NCBI GenBank assembly: GCA_918026815.1
Contig: CAKJVC010000139.1
Span: 62,001 to 126,000 of the forward strand
DNA length: 64,000 nucleotides
Direction of reading: 5' to 3'
Source of the DNA: Chalara sp. BL73
Lineage: Eukaryota; Ascomycota; Leotiomycetes; Helotiales
Shown: positions 1-13,208 of the stretch, in pieces
Numbering within the stretch: the stretch's first letter is position 1
Layout of the letters: each line of letters starts with the position of its first letter
Notes under the pieces: model-generated
Seen by the model: only the letters and a program-made list of their open reading frames with translations
The model's database searches: none
Told to the model about the DNA's origin: nothing
Made by a program: the position numbers and the translations under genes

Positions 1-125
1 TGAGTAAACTGATAGATTGTTTTATTAAGACGAGTGTTGAATTTTGATTCAGAACTTCGACCAAAATCGAACCCTCTGGGGAATGTCGAAAAAACATTTC
101 CGACTTTTTCAACTCCTATGTTTCG

Positions 126-2178
126 TTAGTTTCGTACCTTGAAAATCACCAGAATGGATATTCGTAGATACGAGTAGTGAAGCATACTTGATTCCGTATA
201 ATAATCTGGGGGATCGTTCAATGCGGTCGAATATAATAAAAGATTTGAAGATACAGCTTTCCCAGGAGTATATTTCATCACAACACTTGTCGTCCTGGAA
301 GTGTCTTGGAAAATCTTGTCGCCCTAATCTCTGTCAATCTCTACTTATCGCCAGATATGATGCGACTGCTACCTACTTTAGAAATAAGCCATTCAACTCT
401 GTGACGACAATATTTCTTGTTGTCGAAATGGTCAAAGAAAGACTTTTCTTCTGGGTCTTTGCCTTCCCTGAAGGGCATGCTAAGACCAATACCGTAATGT
501 CGTCGAGATTGTTTCATGCGAGGAGCAATTCCTTCGAGACCACGCAGAGCAGCGCCACGAACTACGGCAGATTGCCTTCACGACAAGCAATTAGCTAGTA
601 GAATGGAAGAACCCTATAAAGGTAAACAGAACGTACGGGTGCTCTGGACGCATTAGCTTTATATTTCCATTGACTTTGCACCACTTTGCGAGAGCCTTGT
701 TGAGGTATGGCGATTCACCAAAGCCGCCAACAAGAATGATTCGCTAAATCGTGAAGGTCAGTATCTGGTCATTATAGAAGTCAAGGAATAGAAATATTAC
801 GTCAATCGCTACGCCCTTCTTCCCCTTCACCTCTTTGATTTGCTGGTGGACTAGATTAGAGATCTCTTTAACAACAGGATCGAAAAGACCTTGTATATCA
901 TTGCTATGCATCATCAGGGTCGGTCGTAGAATAATATTGACAAAACTTACTAGGTAAGTTTCACAACCTGCTCTTCTTCATCATAAAATTCAGAATCCGG
1001 TATGTCAAGTTTTAGATCGGTCAGTTCTCGTACGTCATCATCGTCATCATTGCGTCCAAAATCTCGTTTCACTGTCTCGAAAGACATCATGAACTTACTC
1101 CCCGGCCCTTTCTTTGAAAACGGGAGAGTGTCGAAAGGTGCCCCAAACCGCCTCGAGAGTAGAGAGTGAAGATTTCGGTCGATGTAAGTCGAACCGCACT
1201 TTCCGCCTGGAAATTGAGACATCGGTCAGTTTTGGGGGTCATTCTTTGAGGATGTCAATCGCATAGAGTATCATACCAACCCCAACGCAAAGTTCATCAA
1301 ACTCCAGACGCGGCTGAACTTGGGTAATCGTATATGTGGTTATATCAACCGTCCCACCGCCGCAGTCACAGATAAGTATATGCTCGTCTGGCTAGTCTCG
1401 TTAGCTGTGGACTCTGTATCTTTGAAGGGATGTATACCTTGATCTGGTTCAACGCGTTAATCCCAGAATACCTCTTCAAGGTTGCGATAGCTGCCGCCTC
1501 TGGTTCTGCGATTGTAAAGATAGCATCACCAGGCCGACTCCCAAACCCTGCCTTCCTAGCAGCATTTAGCGTTGCATCCTTGGCTTCGTCCGACCATATT
1601 GCTGGCAGTGTGATCCAGCATTCCATGCGGGTAGTGTCATATGTTAACTCGGTCATTTCTTGACGCAACTTCTCAGTCAAGTATATATACAATTCGTGCA
1701 GGAAGTCTTCGCAAACCTCTTCAGCTTTACGAAAGTATGGCAGCTTCATCATCCCCTGGCCCGCCATATCTGCAAGAGCAGGATCGTCATACTCTCCAAC
1801 AAGCGCATTCTTATCGAGCAAGAGCTTGGTCCAAGAGTACGAAATGAGCTTCGGGTGAACCTCAAAGCCCCATTTGTTCTTGGATATCTTTGGGTTTTCC
1901 CTCTTGTATGCAATCCGTGTCGGGACCTTCCAATGTGCATTGGCAAGCTCCCCAGGCCAAGCAGAGATAATATTGATGTCATCTATTTCACTCTTTTCTG
2001 TTGTCACGTAGCTGACCCCTACAGAGAAGTAAACGAAGAATACTTTAAGAGTGGTATATCAGGACGCTGTACCTGAAAATGTTGTCCCGTAATCAATTCC
2101 CACGATAATTTTATGACCATTGCCTTCTGCCAAGGAAATAATCTCCAACATCCGATCAAGAGACTGATTTCCAAACAT
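126..2178 (-). CDS. Hsp70-like (DnaK-fold) ATPase, eight exons
   Basis: Reverse-strand exons 2178-2073, 2018-1438, 1391-1277, 1206-951, 903-801, 743-637, 575-377 and 323-126 join in phase into 554 aa, all with GT...AG borders. The ATP-binding motifs of the Hsp70/actin fold are visible: phosphate-1 IVGIDYGTTFSG in exons 1-2, phosphate-2 LICDCGGGTVD in exon 3 and adenosine motif ILVGGFGES in exon 6. Exon 7 holds the AVVRGAALRGLEG stretch typical of fungal Hsp70-like proteins, which are much shorter than canonical Hsp70 and lack its substrate-binding lid. The role is unknown; this family is expanded in filamentous fungi. The start at 2178 was chosen because it is in frame; the next in-frame ATG is at 2151. 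The stop is TAA 126-128; beyond it the frame stays open to the window edge, so the C-terminus could be longer in relatives. The family is near certain; exon ends are inferred by eye. Confidence 0.85.
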
Positions 2179-2913
2179 TTTGTGCAAAAAGAAGTAAATT
2201 TTGTGTATCGCAAACCTCAGTTGCACCAACAATTTGTCTATGTCAAGTTAAGATATATGATCAAGATGAAAGCAGAATGATTTCTCTTGCTGCCAGCATC
2301 CACTTCGCATTGACTCGCGGGACCTCCTCCACATGTGTCTTGCAGCTCAGAGTGTTGGTTGGGTGTTTCACGGCCCGTGCTTAGTGCCTATACGGGGATT
2401 ACGGAAACAGCTACAGCTGCAGCTACAAGGGTCAAACAATCCATCGCTGATTGAGGGTTTTCAAAGATACCCAATAGAGAGATCAAATATTCCAACATCG
2501 AGGCTGCATTTTGCTCCACCTTCGTCCTGGCTGATATTTGACACGACGAACTACCTTTTTGGGTGGTACAGCTTCTCAGCACCTCATACATGACCCTGCG
2601 TCTTGCGCAGGGTCACTATTGTTGACCCAAAGGAACGGTTCACGCTAGTCCGACCAGACTTGGCGGGCCAGTGAGCTCTTCGCCCCAGCCAACTATGCGG
2701 AGTATCATCAAACTTTCTAATGTAAGATACGATACTAGTGCGCGCAACCTTGAAGAGGGATGAAACTCGTCACAATCAGAAAGTTCCGCGGCATCCCTTA
2801 CGGGAAGGTGATACAATCCAGCCATTCTCAACTCTCAAGACATCACAAAATTTCCACAAACCTCAAAAGTGTCGAAACTGTGCCCACCAACCGAAAGCAC
2901 CCATCCCACGAGA
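2179..2913. other. Intergenic region without a supported gene
   Basis: Divergent promoter space between the Hsp70-like gene and the coiled-coil gene. Short open frames occur on both strands (for example 2388-2591) but none shows a recognisable motif or splice-compatible extension. Confidence 0.5.
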
Positions 2914-4512
2914 ATGTATCAGACTGTAAGCAACCAAGTGAAATCCGAAAGGGATATTAAACCAATATCTTCGGTCTCGGATTTAGAGCCTCTTGACATA
3001 GATACTCCACCGGAGAGATACATGTCCCCTAGAACACCTTCTTCGCACAGTATTCCGCGAGATGTCGCTCATACTCACCATTCAAAAATCCCAATGATAA
3101 GCTCGGATCGGCGTCGTACATCAGTTATTCAGTCACCTCCAAAGCAACCGTCCGGGACACTGGACCGGCACCAGCAGCAATCTACTAACCAACAGTCTAC
3201 CCCAAAGAAGCAGTCACCGGGCATTTTCCGGTGGTTTACTGGCACCACTCGAACAGATTCAATCGAGTCCGAATTGGAACAACAGCTCAAGACGCAAGCA
3301 GATGAGATAAGCCAACTTACGAAGCTTCTCTACGAGAAAGAAGATGCTATAAAATCGATGTCCGAGAACCATATGAAGGATAAAGAGCATCAGCAACAGC
3401 ATTTCCGAGACCAATGGCAGCATAGGGAAAAAGAAATTCAACAGCACTGCCAACAGATCGAGTCTCAAAAGAACGATACAATACAGAGTCTGCAAGTACA
3501 AGTCCAAGAACTTGCATCGCATCAAAACAAAATTCAGGAGAAATACAATACGCTCCATCGAAGGCAACAGGAGGAGTCATTTAAACAGATGGGAACGGGT
3601 CGTTGGCTTCCCAGGGAAGAAAGCCTGGTTCTAGCAGACTTTGAAAGAATCAGAACCCAGATGAGAACGTGGGCAAAAAATGCAGCTGTCAAGAATATAG
3701 CAGCAATACAGAATGTTAAAGAAGAGCAACATGAGTCTTTAATAGCTACTCTGTCTCGTGTGGCAGTAATTGAGAACAACCAGCTTCCGCACGGATTATC
3801 GACACCGAAAGGCCCCTCACTTCTCCTGAACGCTCTTTTGGCACATGATGTCTATACGGCACTCTTTCGGAACCCATTTTTCTTTCTCAATGACCCTGAG
3901 TATGGACCAACGGGAGATGGGCTGGACGACTCGTTGGACAAGATTTACAGATTAGCACTAACTTGTAAGTGAGGAGCATCAAGTGACGGAGATCGCCTGC
4001 TAAATATTTCAGCAAACTTGGAGGACGCGCACATATGGCGGTCCCAAACTCTTAGGCTTCTTCTCCCCCCACTACGAGCAGGCAATATGGATGGGGAGAG
4101 GGATTTGCACCAATCGACTGAGAGGGCGATTGCTAAGGTGGCTGAACTGCATGCTTCCCGCTTCGCCGCTAGTCCTGCTCGATGCCTCATCGATACCAAT
4201 ACGGCAAACATCAAAAAGCTCAATTCAATCTATCAAGAGGCGGCATCAGTTTCGTACAATCTTTGGACACGAAAGACAGCAATGAGGCTGATAACTCTAA
4301 GTGATATGGGAAGCCCAACTTTTGATGTTGACGATTCGAGACTTAAGCCGCATACTATGGTCCATCCTGACGACCATGATGACAAGCTGAAAGGTAGGCA
4401 AATCACGTTGATTGTTCATCCTCTCCTGCGAGTATACGGGACAGATGAAGGAAGAGATTATGACAACGCGAGAGTGTGGGTACCGGCAGAGGTATGGTTT
4501 AACACCAGATAG
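2914..4512 (+). CDS. Coiled-coil protein of unknown function
   Basis: Two exons, 2914-3964 and 4013-4512, join through a 48-nt intron (GTAAGT...TTTCAG) into 516 aa. ATG 2914 is the first in-frame methionine. Residues 1-110 are Ser/Pro/Gln-rich and probably disordered. About residues 110-230 are a Gln/Glu/Lys-rich coiled coil (repeated EL, QQ and KEH heptad-like patterns). The C-terminal half is a compact helical region ending near RVWVPAEVWF. No enzymatic motif is seen. The layout (disordered head, coiled coil, conserved globular tail) recurs in hypothetical proteins of filamentous ascomycetes, so I call it a real gene of unknown role. It starts 735 bp from the divergent Hsp70-like gene; a shared promoter is possible but unproven. 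Confidence 0.75.
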
Positions 4513-7003
4513 CCCCTCGTGGTGTTCGCCAACGGCCTGGAGATTTGTAATCGTGAAGTGCTTGGATCAGCGCGACTGAGGATACTGAGGTGGGGATGGG
4601 ATTACTCTGGAGGCGAAACTGATGGATACTAGCATCTCACCTGGGCTGCCGTTATAAAGAGAGAGGGTGTCACAACTTTGTATTAGGTCGGAGACTCGGA
4701 GCTGCCAAATTTTTCACTCCGTTTGATACAGTATGTCCTCCCACATTACACTCCAGACATGGGACCCGATGATATTTCGCAGTCATACACTCTCATACGT
4801 GTTGTTAAAATGAACCTTCAACACAAAGAGCTATATTTTTCACCGTCGTACCTGTATGACGATGGAAGCAGGAAGTGAGGGTTCAGGGGCAGGTGGATCT
4901 ATACATCACCTGATATATGTAACTTTTCAAGATTGCCGAAGAGAAACGCAACCCGGCTTCGAGGACTAGACTAGCCTCCCGTCCATTTGGTCCTGAGAAT
5001 CAGATCTAAACTTCATTTTTGGCCCAATTGATCTTACATTAACTAAAGTAAAAAGAAACTATATCCATGGTCTTATAAATCCAGTAAATGCATTTGGTGG
5101 AAAATAAGAATAAGAGTATTGGCTTTTGACGTACAAAAAAGGTGACCCCCGATCTGATCATTTCACCTCCAGCTAGATACCTCCTCGATTGAGGAAGTTA
5201 CGAGTCCCGATGAAAGATCAGCAATACGTTGCTAAACCGATCCTAAATAGCCTTAGCCCCTAAGTACGGTTTCCGCAACCCTTGTGTCAAGGGATTACTC
5301 TTTGTACTATTCACATGATCTTACTACTTGTGATGTTGGTTATACTAACTTTAGGAGCTATGGTGTTCGGCTCTTGGCTCAATTGATATGTCGTGACATG
5401 CAGCCTCTCGCACTGCCTCCCGCCATCTGGCAAAACAATAATATGCCTGGGTTGCTTAACAAATCATAATGCAAATTTGCTCCGCGATTCACCTCTTAAA
5501 TATCTTATCATGCTCAGAGCTCATAATCCATAGTTATGGCCAAAAACCTATCTTAGGCTAAAGGCCTGATGATTGCAATACGTTGTACAAATATTCTCAT
5601 TTCTTGTATTTTCTAAAGGGCAAACCTCCAAGACAAGCTCTAGATGAGCTTGAGCTGTGGCGTGGTTGGAAGGAGAGCGTCAATAATGAACACTCTTCGG
5701 CCTAAGTAGCTGGTTTGTTTCCTATGTACTAGAGGCTGATTTTCATTTACAATATTTTAGACCTCGCACGTACAGCTCAACATTCCGAGTACCATTCACC
5801 CTCGTGTCCACGGATAACACAGGCATTATGCTTGTCCCGACCTTGCTTTTTGACGCAATGACAGTAATACCTTTTCGCACTTATATGTCGAACAACTATG
5901 CCTAAATAAAGCCACCAAGAAGCATAAAGATGAAGCTCTGTATCGGGAGGGTAGAAACCAAAAGGACGGAGGTAGAAGAAGTGCTCTCCGAAGTACGAAT
6001 TAAGACATCCAGAGTTTGCATAACATACTATGCATCAACTACGACAGCCGAGAAGTATTCAAGCTAGGTGAGAGAGTGTGCTTTGATAAAAGGTGATAAA
6101 ACTGCATCCAACGATCAATCTTGTAGGATGGCTTCCCTTTGTTGTGACAGATATGTCCACTCACCGTCCCTTCCTCCCTACGGGTAATTATAGACAAAGT
6201 GCTTTCGTATTCATCTCTCAAGAGCAATCGTCCCTATGATTCTGTATCCAGGAACCCTTTATTATCAGGACAGGATGAAGGGGATGCGACTTGAGAGGAC
6301 AGTCCGACCAGAGGTCGCAGAGGAGTAATGCAAAATGGCTTTTGGGGCACAGACTTCTATGTCAAACATAGTTTGAATAATAACTAACAGGAATATTCCA
6401 AATTATAAATACCCTACCCTTACACGAGGTTTTCGCCCACACCTTCAAGGCTTCCCTCCCTACCTCACGAAAAAAAAAAAATCTCTTTCAAGGATGGAAA
6501 GGTGTGGCTAGGAAATTGTTGTCCTGCCTTTGCCCAAGCCTTATCTCCCTGAACCAACTAAGCCAATTGCTGCTCTTCTTTCTCTGTTAAGGCTTTTTGG
6601 GAGGGGGGGACTTACGAGATTTTCTATCAGAGACATCGTGTCTCCGTTATACTTTCTCTGGTGGGAATAGACAGGTCCTAGGGAAAACGGAGACAGTATA
6701 TAACGTTCGTTTCAAATTATTGAGATCTATACTTCCCCAGAGGAGATTGGAGAGATCATATAGAGTTCAACGGAACAGTGGCTATTTTAGAAAGTGATAT
6801 TTATTAGACAAGACACTGTTACTCTCATGAGCCTTTCACTAACTAATTGTTTGCTGAATGGAGTTAATATAATGTGCTCTCAATGTTTATCTAGTGAAAA
6901 CACTCTTTTAACGGATATTTACAGAGATCGTCGTATTCTAGAATTATCCAAGCTCTTTCACTCTACTTTCTTCTTCCAATATGATCTCATAATCTATCAA
7001 GTA
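4513..7003. other. Gene-poor region
   Basis: About 2.5 kb, mostly AT-rich, with only short ORFs under 90 codons on either strand and a short poly-A run near 6470. I see no motif, terminal repeat or RNA gene in it. Confidence 0.5.
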
Positions 7004-8677
7004 TCAATTTCTGCTCGCTATACAGCCGCTCACCCATTCCTTGGCATTTGCTAGTGCATCTTCAGGGCATCCCTTCCATTGCAATAAAAACCCTTGAATC
7101 TCAGCCGGACTAAGCACTCCTTCTGGTATGCAGGCGCAAAATTCACGAGCCATTTGACTCAAGTTAGTTTGGGCATTTTCAGGTTGCTTTTCCGTAGTTT
7201 TGATCTTACTCTCATCACCAAAGGCTTGAAGGAACATATTCTCTGCGTGGACAGCTGCGGCCATGTCAAAATGGACACGATAATCGACTCTCCCAGGTCG
7301 CAGAAGTGCGCTGTCAAGATTATCAACATGGTTCGTAGTCATAATCAGCAGTCGACCTTCTTGGGAGGCGACCCCATCGATAACATTGAGGAGGCCCGAA
7401 AGAGAGATATGACCGCTAGGCATATTTGAATAATCTGGCCGAGCCCCACCCACCGAGACAGCCTGGTTGGGTGCCTGGGTATCTCTAACAACCAACCCCG
7501 CACTATCAATATCTTCCAGAAGCACTAAGCAATGCGCGGGAAGCTGGCCAAATAATTCGACCAAGTCTTCTTCACCGATTGTGGGCTCGGCAAGAGACAG
7601 GCAGTATACGTCAAGGCCAAAGAAACCTGCAACAGCAAATGCTAAGGAGCTCTTCCCAGTTCCAGGAGCGCCGTGAAATAGCTGCGAGCTAGTTAGTAAT
7701 GGATCTTTTTCGATGATGCGCCTTTAGGAAGAAAGTAAGCACAGGAAGGTGGAGAGTCTCACATAGCCTCGCCTATATGGAATCCCACGCTCCGCATACC
7801 AGGTTCGAGAGCTGGGTTCCATGTACTCTTGAATATCCGAAATAAGATGCTGTTTCTGCTTGCTTTCGAGCACAACAGTTTCCAACGGCCTGGAAGGCCG
7901 TCTGGCAGCTACCTTCCATGGCTGCCTTCCGCTTTGACGCTGTGATCGTGGCCCTGGCCGCCGGATTACTGTGTACGATGCTCCCTTTTTGAAGTACTCT
8001 GCAGAAGCATCTTCGATTAATGCCTTTATTGGCGCAGTGGTCTGGCTCAGGCAGCTTAGACTACCTTGAATAAGATTGGTCGGTATTTCAAATGGATGAT
8101 GACCTGAAATTGGTCTTCTTTCTCGTTGTTGGTGCCATATGAAGAGGTTTCCGTTATACCAAAAGTATTTGACCAACCCTAATGAAGGCTCATAACGGGG
8201 GAATTTACGTTCGTTTCGGTTATGCGATGGTGGAGTCATGGCATGTATGGGATTTATGTTCTGTCTGGTTATAACTTTGTTGTCTGAGGGACCAGCGTCT
8301 TGGACGAATAGGCTTGGTTGAAGTGCATGTAAGCTGTGCGAATCTGCGCCTATACCACGGCACTCAAGCCATTCCGTGACCCAAAAGTAGGTGTCCACAT
8401 CTGATGAGATTTGTATCACACAGGTCCCAAAGCGCATAACCAGATACATAAACTGGGTTTTGAGGAAAGTTACCGACTTGATAAGAGCAAATATGAGGAA
8501 AGAGATCGATACTATCAAAGTAATATCGAACCCGAATGTCTCAAGCAAAAGACGTGATATAGTGCTATAACCAGGGATGAATGCTTCGAGTAAATTGGCT
8601 GGCAGTTGCACAAAAGGCTGAGAAGATGAACTGTTCCGGGGTAAAGCCATCAGGGGAAGGCCAAGAAGAGAGTTCAT
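7004..8677 (-). CDS. BCS1-like AAA ATPase (mitochondrial chaperone family)
   Basis: Exons 8677-7763 and 7681-7004 join in phase into 530 aa. The 81-nt intron has GTGAGA donor, TACTAAC branch site and TCGCAG acceptor, and splices RRGY onto LFHGAPGTGKSS, matching the Bcs1 family junction. Features: one hydrophobic segment near residues 50-70, the BCS1 N-terminal region, Walker A GAPGTGKS (about 309-316), Walker B LVLLEDID (about 357-364), and the AAA second-region motif LLRPGRVD. True Bcs1 extracts the folded Rieske protein across the inner mitochondrial membrane. Fungi carry many paralogues of unknown substrate, and this divergent copy is probably one of those, so no symbol is given. ATG 8677 is the first methionine before the membrane segment. 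Confidence 0.88.
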
Positions 8678-9447
8678 GATTGCTTTGTAAAATATAATTC
8701 GATGGGTTAGAAGATACAAATCGAATTATCGCGTATATATAATTATAATTTTGTACCAACAGGTCGGGCTGTGTGTTGGTTGCGTCTACAACAATTCAGC
8801 CCCTACCCCGTGGTGGCTCGCTTTCACTTCAGCTCAGTTGGAGACCCCTGACATGTTCCAACAGCGTAACGCTCGTTCTTCGGTAGCTGAACTCTTCAAA
8901 AGTACTCGGTGAGTGTTCAAGAGCATTAAACCTTGTTCTTGGTTTTCAATATTACATAAGTATAGATTTTAGGATGTAAGCATCTGTGTAGATATTCTTT
9001 CCCCGTATCCACGTTAAGCATATGATTGAGCTTAAGGAGTTAAATACAATCAAACAGCGCCTGCCTAGATCTCTTGGAGTTTGAACTAGATTACTCAAAA
9101 GGTAGAGAAGGATTTACTCATCTCATTGTATATGTACGAGGAATATATCTCCATTTTCTCGTAAGCCTCATGGTTTTATCAACACTTACTTCGCTCTATG
9201 CTCTCCAGTCTCATCACTTCTTCAAATCTAAGACATTCCAGATTCTTCAAGAATGCATTCTTACAGCGTAATCGCCGAGACTTCTCATGTCAACCGATAG
9301 AATGAAGTGCCTTCCTATTCCCCTTTTCTAGCAATCAGGGCAAGCAGTGGTGACTATGGTTTAAACAATGCCAAGATGTTGTAAGTTACATCTGATATCC
9401 TTATCTAGCTCCCATCAATACAGACAAAGTTCTGGTTCGGACAACCG
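8678..9447. other. Intergenic region
   Basis: Upstream region of the BCS1-like gene, with TA-rich sequence (8720-8755), running to the 3' end of the broken sulfotransferase-like gene. No ORF with a motif was found. Confidence 0.45.
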
Positions 9448-10520
9448 CTACACGCGCTTCTTCCACCACCACACCGCAACCCCCACAACCGGCACCGCAA
9501 CCACCGTAACAACCAGCGCGGTCGCCCTCCTAAAGGCCGGCGCGAAGATCTTCTTCGCCAGCGCATGGAACTCCTCTGGCGTGTTTCCCCTCGGGTCCTT
9601 TACCTCCGGAACATCCAGCCCAAGAAACGGACAGATCTGATCCCACCCGAATCCATCATCCAGGCTAAACACGGCCAGCCTATCCCCCGGCACCAGGGCT
9701 CTAACCCTCTGATTTCTATTTCCAACGCCACTCCGTCAGCCCGTTTTCATCTCAAACAACAAAAACGGGGGAGGGGGGAGCAATGAATACCCCCAAACGA
9801 ACAAATCCAATTAATCCGCCACGCACGCCGGCTCCCCCTCGCTCCACGGCCGGTCGTGGCACCACACCGGCGAGAGGGTAAGGTGCAGGGCGCAGAAACG
9901 GTCGACGAACGGGTCGGCCAACCGCATGTGGCGGAGCGGGAAGGACGCGCAGATCGCGAGCATCGGGCTTGCGGTGTTTTCCATGAGAGGTGTCACCTCT
10001 CGACGTCCCGCTCCGCGTGCAGGATTTTGGCGTGCGGGTAGCACGCGATCAGCTCGTCGGGGAAAAGGTGCGCTATTTCCACTATGCGCTTTTGTGCCTT
10101 GTTAGCCTTCTGTGCGTTCTGCGGGTGGGGTTTATGGGTGGATATTGATGGGGAGGTGAGAGGGAGGGAGAGAGGGTGAGAAAGGGGGAAGGTACGTCGT
10201 AGGCTGCGAACCACTTGTCAAATTTCCGCCTTGCCGTAGGGAGTGCCGACCCCGAAGCATTTCGCCTTGAGGCCCTCTTCGAAGATGCGCATGTGCCTGG
10301 GGCCGCTTTCTACCGCTTCGTACTTGTGGTAGGGTTTGTAGCCGAGGATTTGCAGGGCTTGGTAGAGGGAGAACGTCCCTGTGCTTGATGCGAGGGGAAG
10401 AGTAAGTACGTGGATGCCGAAGGGGAACGGAGAGGGAGAGGCTACTGGCTTTTGCTCGTTACCATGAGTTTCTTCTCGCGCGCGTACCGGCGTGGGCAGC
10501 GTGTCTATGGTTCGAGGCAT
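9448..10520 (-). pseudogene. Broken Sulfotransfer_4-like gene with C-terminal membrane anchor
   Basis: Reading from ATG 10520, the protein shows the PAPS-loop-like start of fungal sulfotransferase-fold proteins (STGTFSLYQALQILGY), then KYEAVESGPRH and a KCFGVGTPYGKAE block. The continuation DKWFAAYD lies in another frame (one extra base near 10213). The piece FPDELIACYPHAKIL follows in a phase that no GT donor explains. The next block MENTASPMLAICASF sits after an in-frame TGA where a Trp is expected (about 10000). The last exon (9712-9448) carries the family's RVRALVPGDRL block, then a hydrophobic helix and a WWWKK end, suggesting a tail anchor. Three independent phase breaks argue for a pseudogene; sequencing error is less likely because neighbouring genes are in perfect frame. 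The locus is markedly GC-rich compared with its flanks. Confidence 0.7.
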
Positions 10521-12960
10521 GGCTGGTTGGCTTGTTTCGCAGTGGATGTGGCCCGAGGGAAAGAGTAGATGGAAGATGTTTTTAGCTTTTGAAAGGATAT
10601 CTTCATTATATATGATCGAGATTAGGGCTCGGCTCAAATTTCGAGATTAAAATTAAACTATCTGCCGGAACATCTACTGCTGACCTGCTCACGACCTCGT
10701 CGTGTACTCAGGCCAGTGAAACCACGAAGATAAATTCTAAGCATGCTTGCCAAATGCGTATATCTAGTCAACGACGGCCAAAAGCAAGCAGCGGATGCAC
10801 GGTCAGAGCCGTGAGAAGTCAGCGCTAGTTTACAGCCTCACATGAGCTGCCTTCAGCAAACTAACAAACCCCAAGCGATGGCTTGTCAAATTATAATAAC
10901 TGCCAATTCTCTACAAACAATATCCGAGTCTCTTTCCTTGTCATCCTTATAACGCCATTACCCCTCCTCAAAAGCGATCCCGTGCAACATAAAAACCCAG
11001 CCACTGGAAGATCAAGGAGGGCCAAGATCTGTGGGGTACACGCCTCCCGCTAGTTCCCGCTCATGCATGAGTCTATATCGAGAACCTCGCGAATCTGGGC
11101 TATCGCTCCACTTTTACCGCGATGGTGGGATGAAAAGCTTCGATGCGCAGACGAGGCTCTGATATGCTTTTTATATGATTTTTTCCTCTTGGGTATTGCG
11201 TAATGATCTCTTGGCGGTTGTTGTCCAAGACTGAAAAGGAAAACTTGACCCTAAATGCCAACTTCTCAACTACATCAACACTCTTCTTGCAAACGAAAGG
11301 AGAGGGGTGGCTAAGAAATAACAGGGTATCTCTGACGACACGAACTAACTAAACAAATCACAATGATCAACGTTAAACCCACCAGCGTGCCAATGGCTTA
11401 TTCAAAATGCCGCAACATCCAAATATTTCTGCCCACCCAAGGAAACAAACCCTCATATCATGCGTTCATACTGCTGAAAGCCAAGAGCCAATAAATGTAG
11501 CTAAAGCGAAGTCAAACCTAGATGGCTGCCCATCCAATAGGCAATGAATCCTACCCTGCTGTACATACTCCGCCAAAACGCGCCTCCTATACGACCAATC
11601 CGTCGATACTCGAGCGAAGCTCTACAGAAAGCGCGAGCATATTAGGTGTTGAGGGCTCCGTACACGGTTGGTATGGTGGAGTAACCGGCGCTGAACAGAG
11701 ATGATAGGGGAAATAGGGAAGGACGAGAAGGATGGTGGAGTGGAAGGAGGTGGAGGTTAGTGATGAATGGGAGAAGGGTGTGGAGGAAGGGATTATGAGA
11801 TGATGAGCAGTTTTTGGGAAAGCGAATTGGTGGAGCTATGAGCATGAGATGTGACATTTGAGAAGATAGGAATGTAGTAGTCGGATAGTGTTAAGGAAGG
11901 AATGAGGAGGTAGAATTATGAAGGGGGGGTGGGGGGTATGGTCAGGTTACATCATTGGTTAGATGCCTCTACTTAGAAGTCTGTGGTATTGACAGACCCG
12001 TTAGGCCAATGAACCATCTTTTCCGAGCAAGAAGTATCATAAGCAACATCAAAATATCTTCTTTTTAGCATTGTAACCGTGCTTAAACTGTGCTGTGTTG
12101 TGACGAGGCAGTTCTGCATCCGTGCCGCATAGTCGTCCACCACTTCTAGATGGCGGCTTTCACGAATGGTACCCAACGACCTCAAGGGGAGCGGGGGGCT
12201 CTTGGTCCATAGCTTGGACTCTGAAGAAGCACTGATATTATGCTCCATGGCTTACTTCAATGGTATTGGATAAAAAAGCAAAGCCATGTATCGTTTGATG
12301 TGTCATTGGTTTAATCGATAAATACCAGTGCTGGCTCTACCTTGAGCCCCTCACGAACACAGATGATGATTCTTGTAAGTGGGATGGTCAATCTGGCGCC
12401 TGTAGCTCATTGGGCAGAATGGCAATTGCAAGTGCGGTGGTTTATGCCTTTTATCTAGTACTCTGACACCATTTGATCTGAGATGAGACGGTAAAGGCTT
12501 TCGAAGTGATTCAACTTCGGTCTCTATCCTCATATGATGTAATGTAGAAAATGCATAGGAGCCCCGGAAAGTATATGAGAAAGTTCATGCCGGCAATGAA
12601 GCATGCGAAAAAGGTTCGTGCTTGTTGTAACAGCATTGTCAGGGGTGAAAAACTCAAAACTCTTCTCAGTTGATCCACTGCAAAGTTGGACTACGGCAAA
12701 TACTTTTAAGATCTCTCCACCAAGACAACGAGCTATTGCGCAGGTCCAGCACCAGCTTATTGCAAGCAAAAAAAGAAAGAAAAAAAGAAAAGTGAGTTGG
12801 TCGTCAAGGTGTCCAATCCCACCTCCCACCTATGAAGTGTACTTCTACCAATCAACCCCGCCGCAACTTGCTTTGGTATTGAAACACAAGTCTGTGCGAT
12901 TCGCAGCATAAATGCATATTGAAAGGCTCTTTATATGAGAAATAGGAAAGTAGAGGACCC
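10521..12960. other. Intergenic region without a supported gene
   Basis: About 2.4 kb with mixed base composition. Short ORFs on both strands show no motif. A purine-rich stretch on the plus strand (11700-11940) is low complexity. No RNA gene was recognised. Confidence 0.45.
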
Positions 12961-13020
12961 GAAGCTCGGAACTTCCGGAAGCTTCAACAACGGAGGCCAC
13001 GTCTTGCCCCTATATATAAG
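12961..13020 (+). promoter_or_regulatory. Heat-shock-element cluster and TATA box
   Basis: At 12961-12985 alternating GAA/TTC units include TTCcgGAAgcTTC, a perfect three-unit heat-shock element, with two further GAA units just upstream. A TATATATAAG box lies at 13011-13020, followed by an A/C-rich leader (about 13030-13090) like those of strongly expressed fungal genes. This is the layout of an Hsf1-driven promoter reading to the right. Factor binding is inferred. Confidence 0.6.
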
Positions 13021-13208
13021 CGGAAAAGCATCCCACCTCAACAAGACCATCCAAGACAACAAGCAAATTACACAAGACACAAGTTTTTGGGAGTGCATCT
13101 AGAGCCCCCTCAGGCGGGAGCAACGGGTGCCATCCGGGGTGCATTCCCCCATCTTGATCTGTTCTTGTGCGTTTGCATTGGCAGGGCGATGTCTCAGCTT
13201 AACCCAAG

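Noticed and set aside
115..140. Possible 22-nt intron removing the Hsp70-like stop codon
   Set aside because: GTACGA, CTAAC and ATAG occur in order, but the distance is too short for splicing.
12395..12475. tRNA-like start (GCCTGTAGCTCATTGGGCAGAATGG)-type sequence
   Set aside because: The A-box looks suggestive, but no T-loop, anticodon stem or closing acceptor stem could be found.
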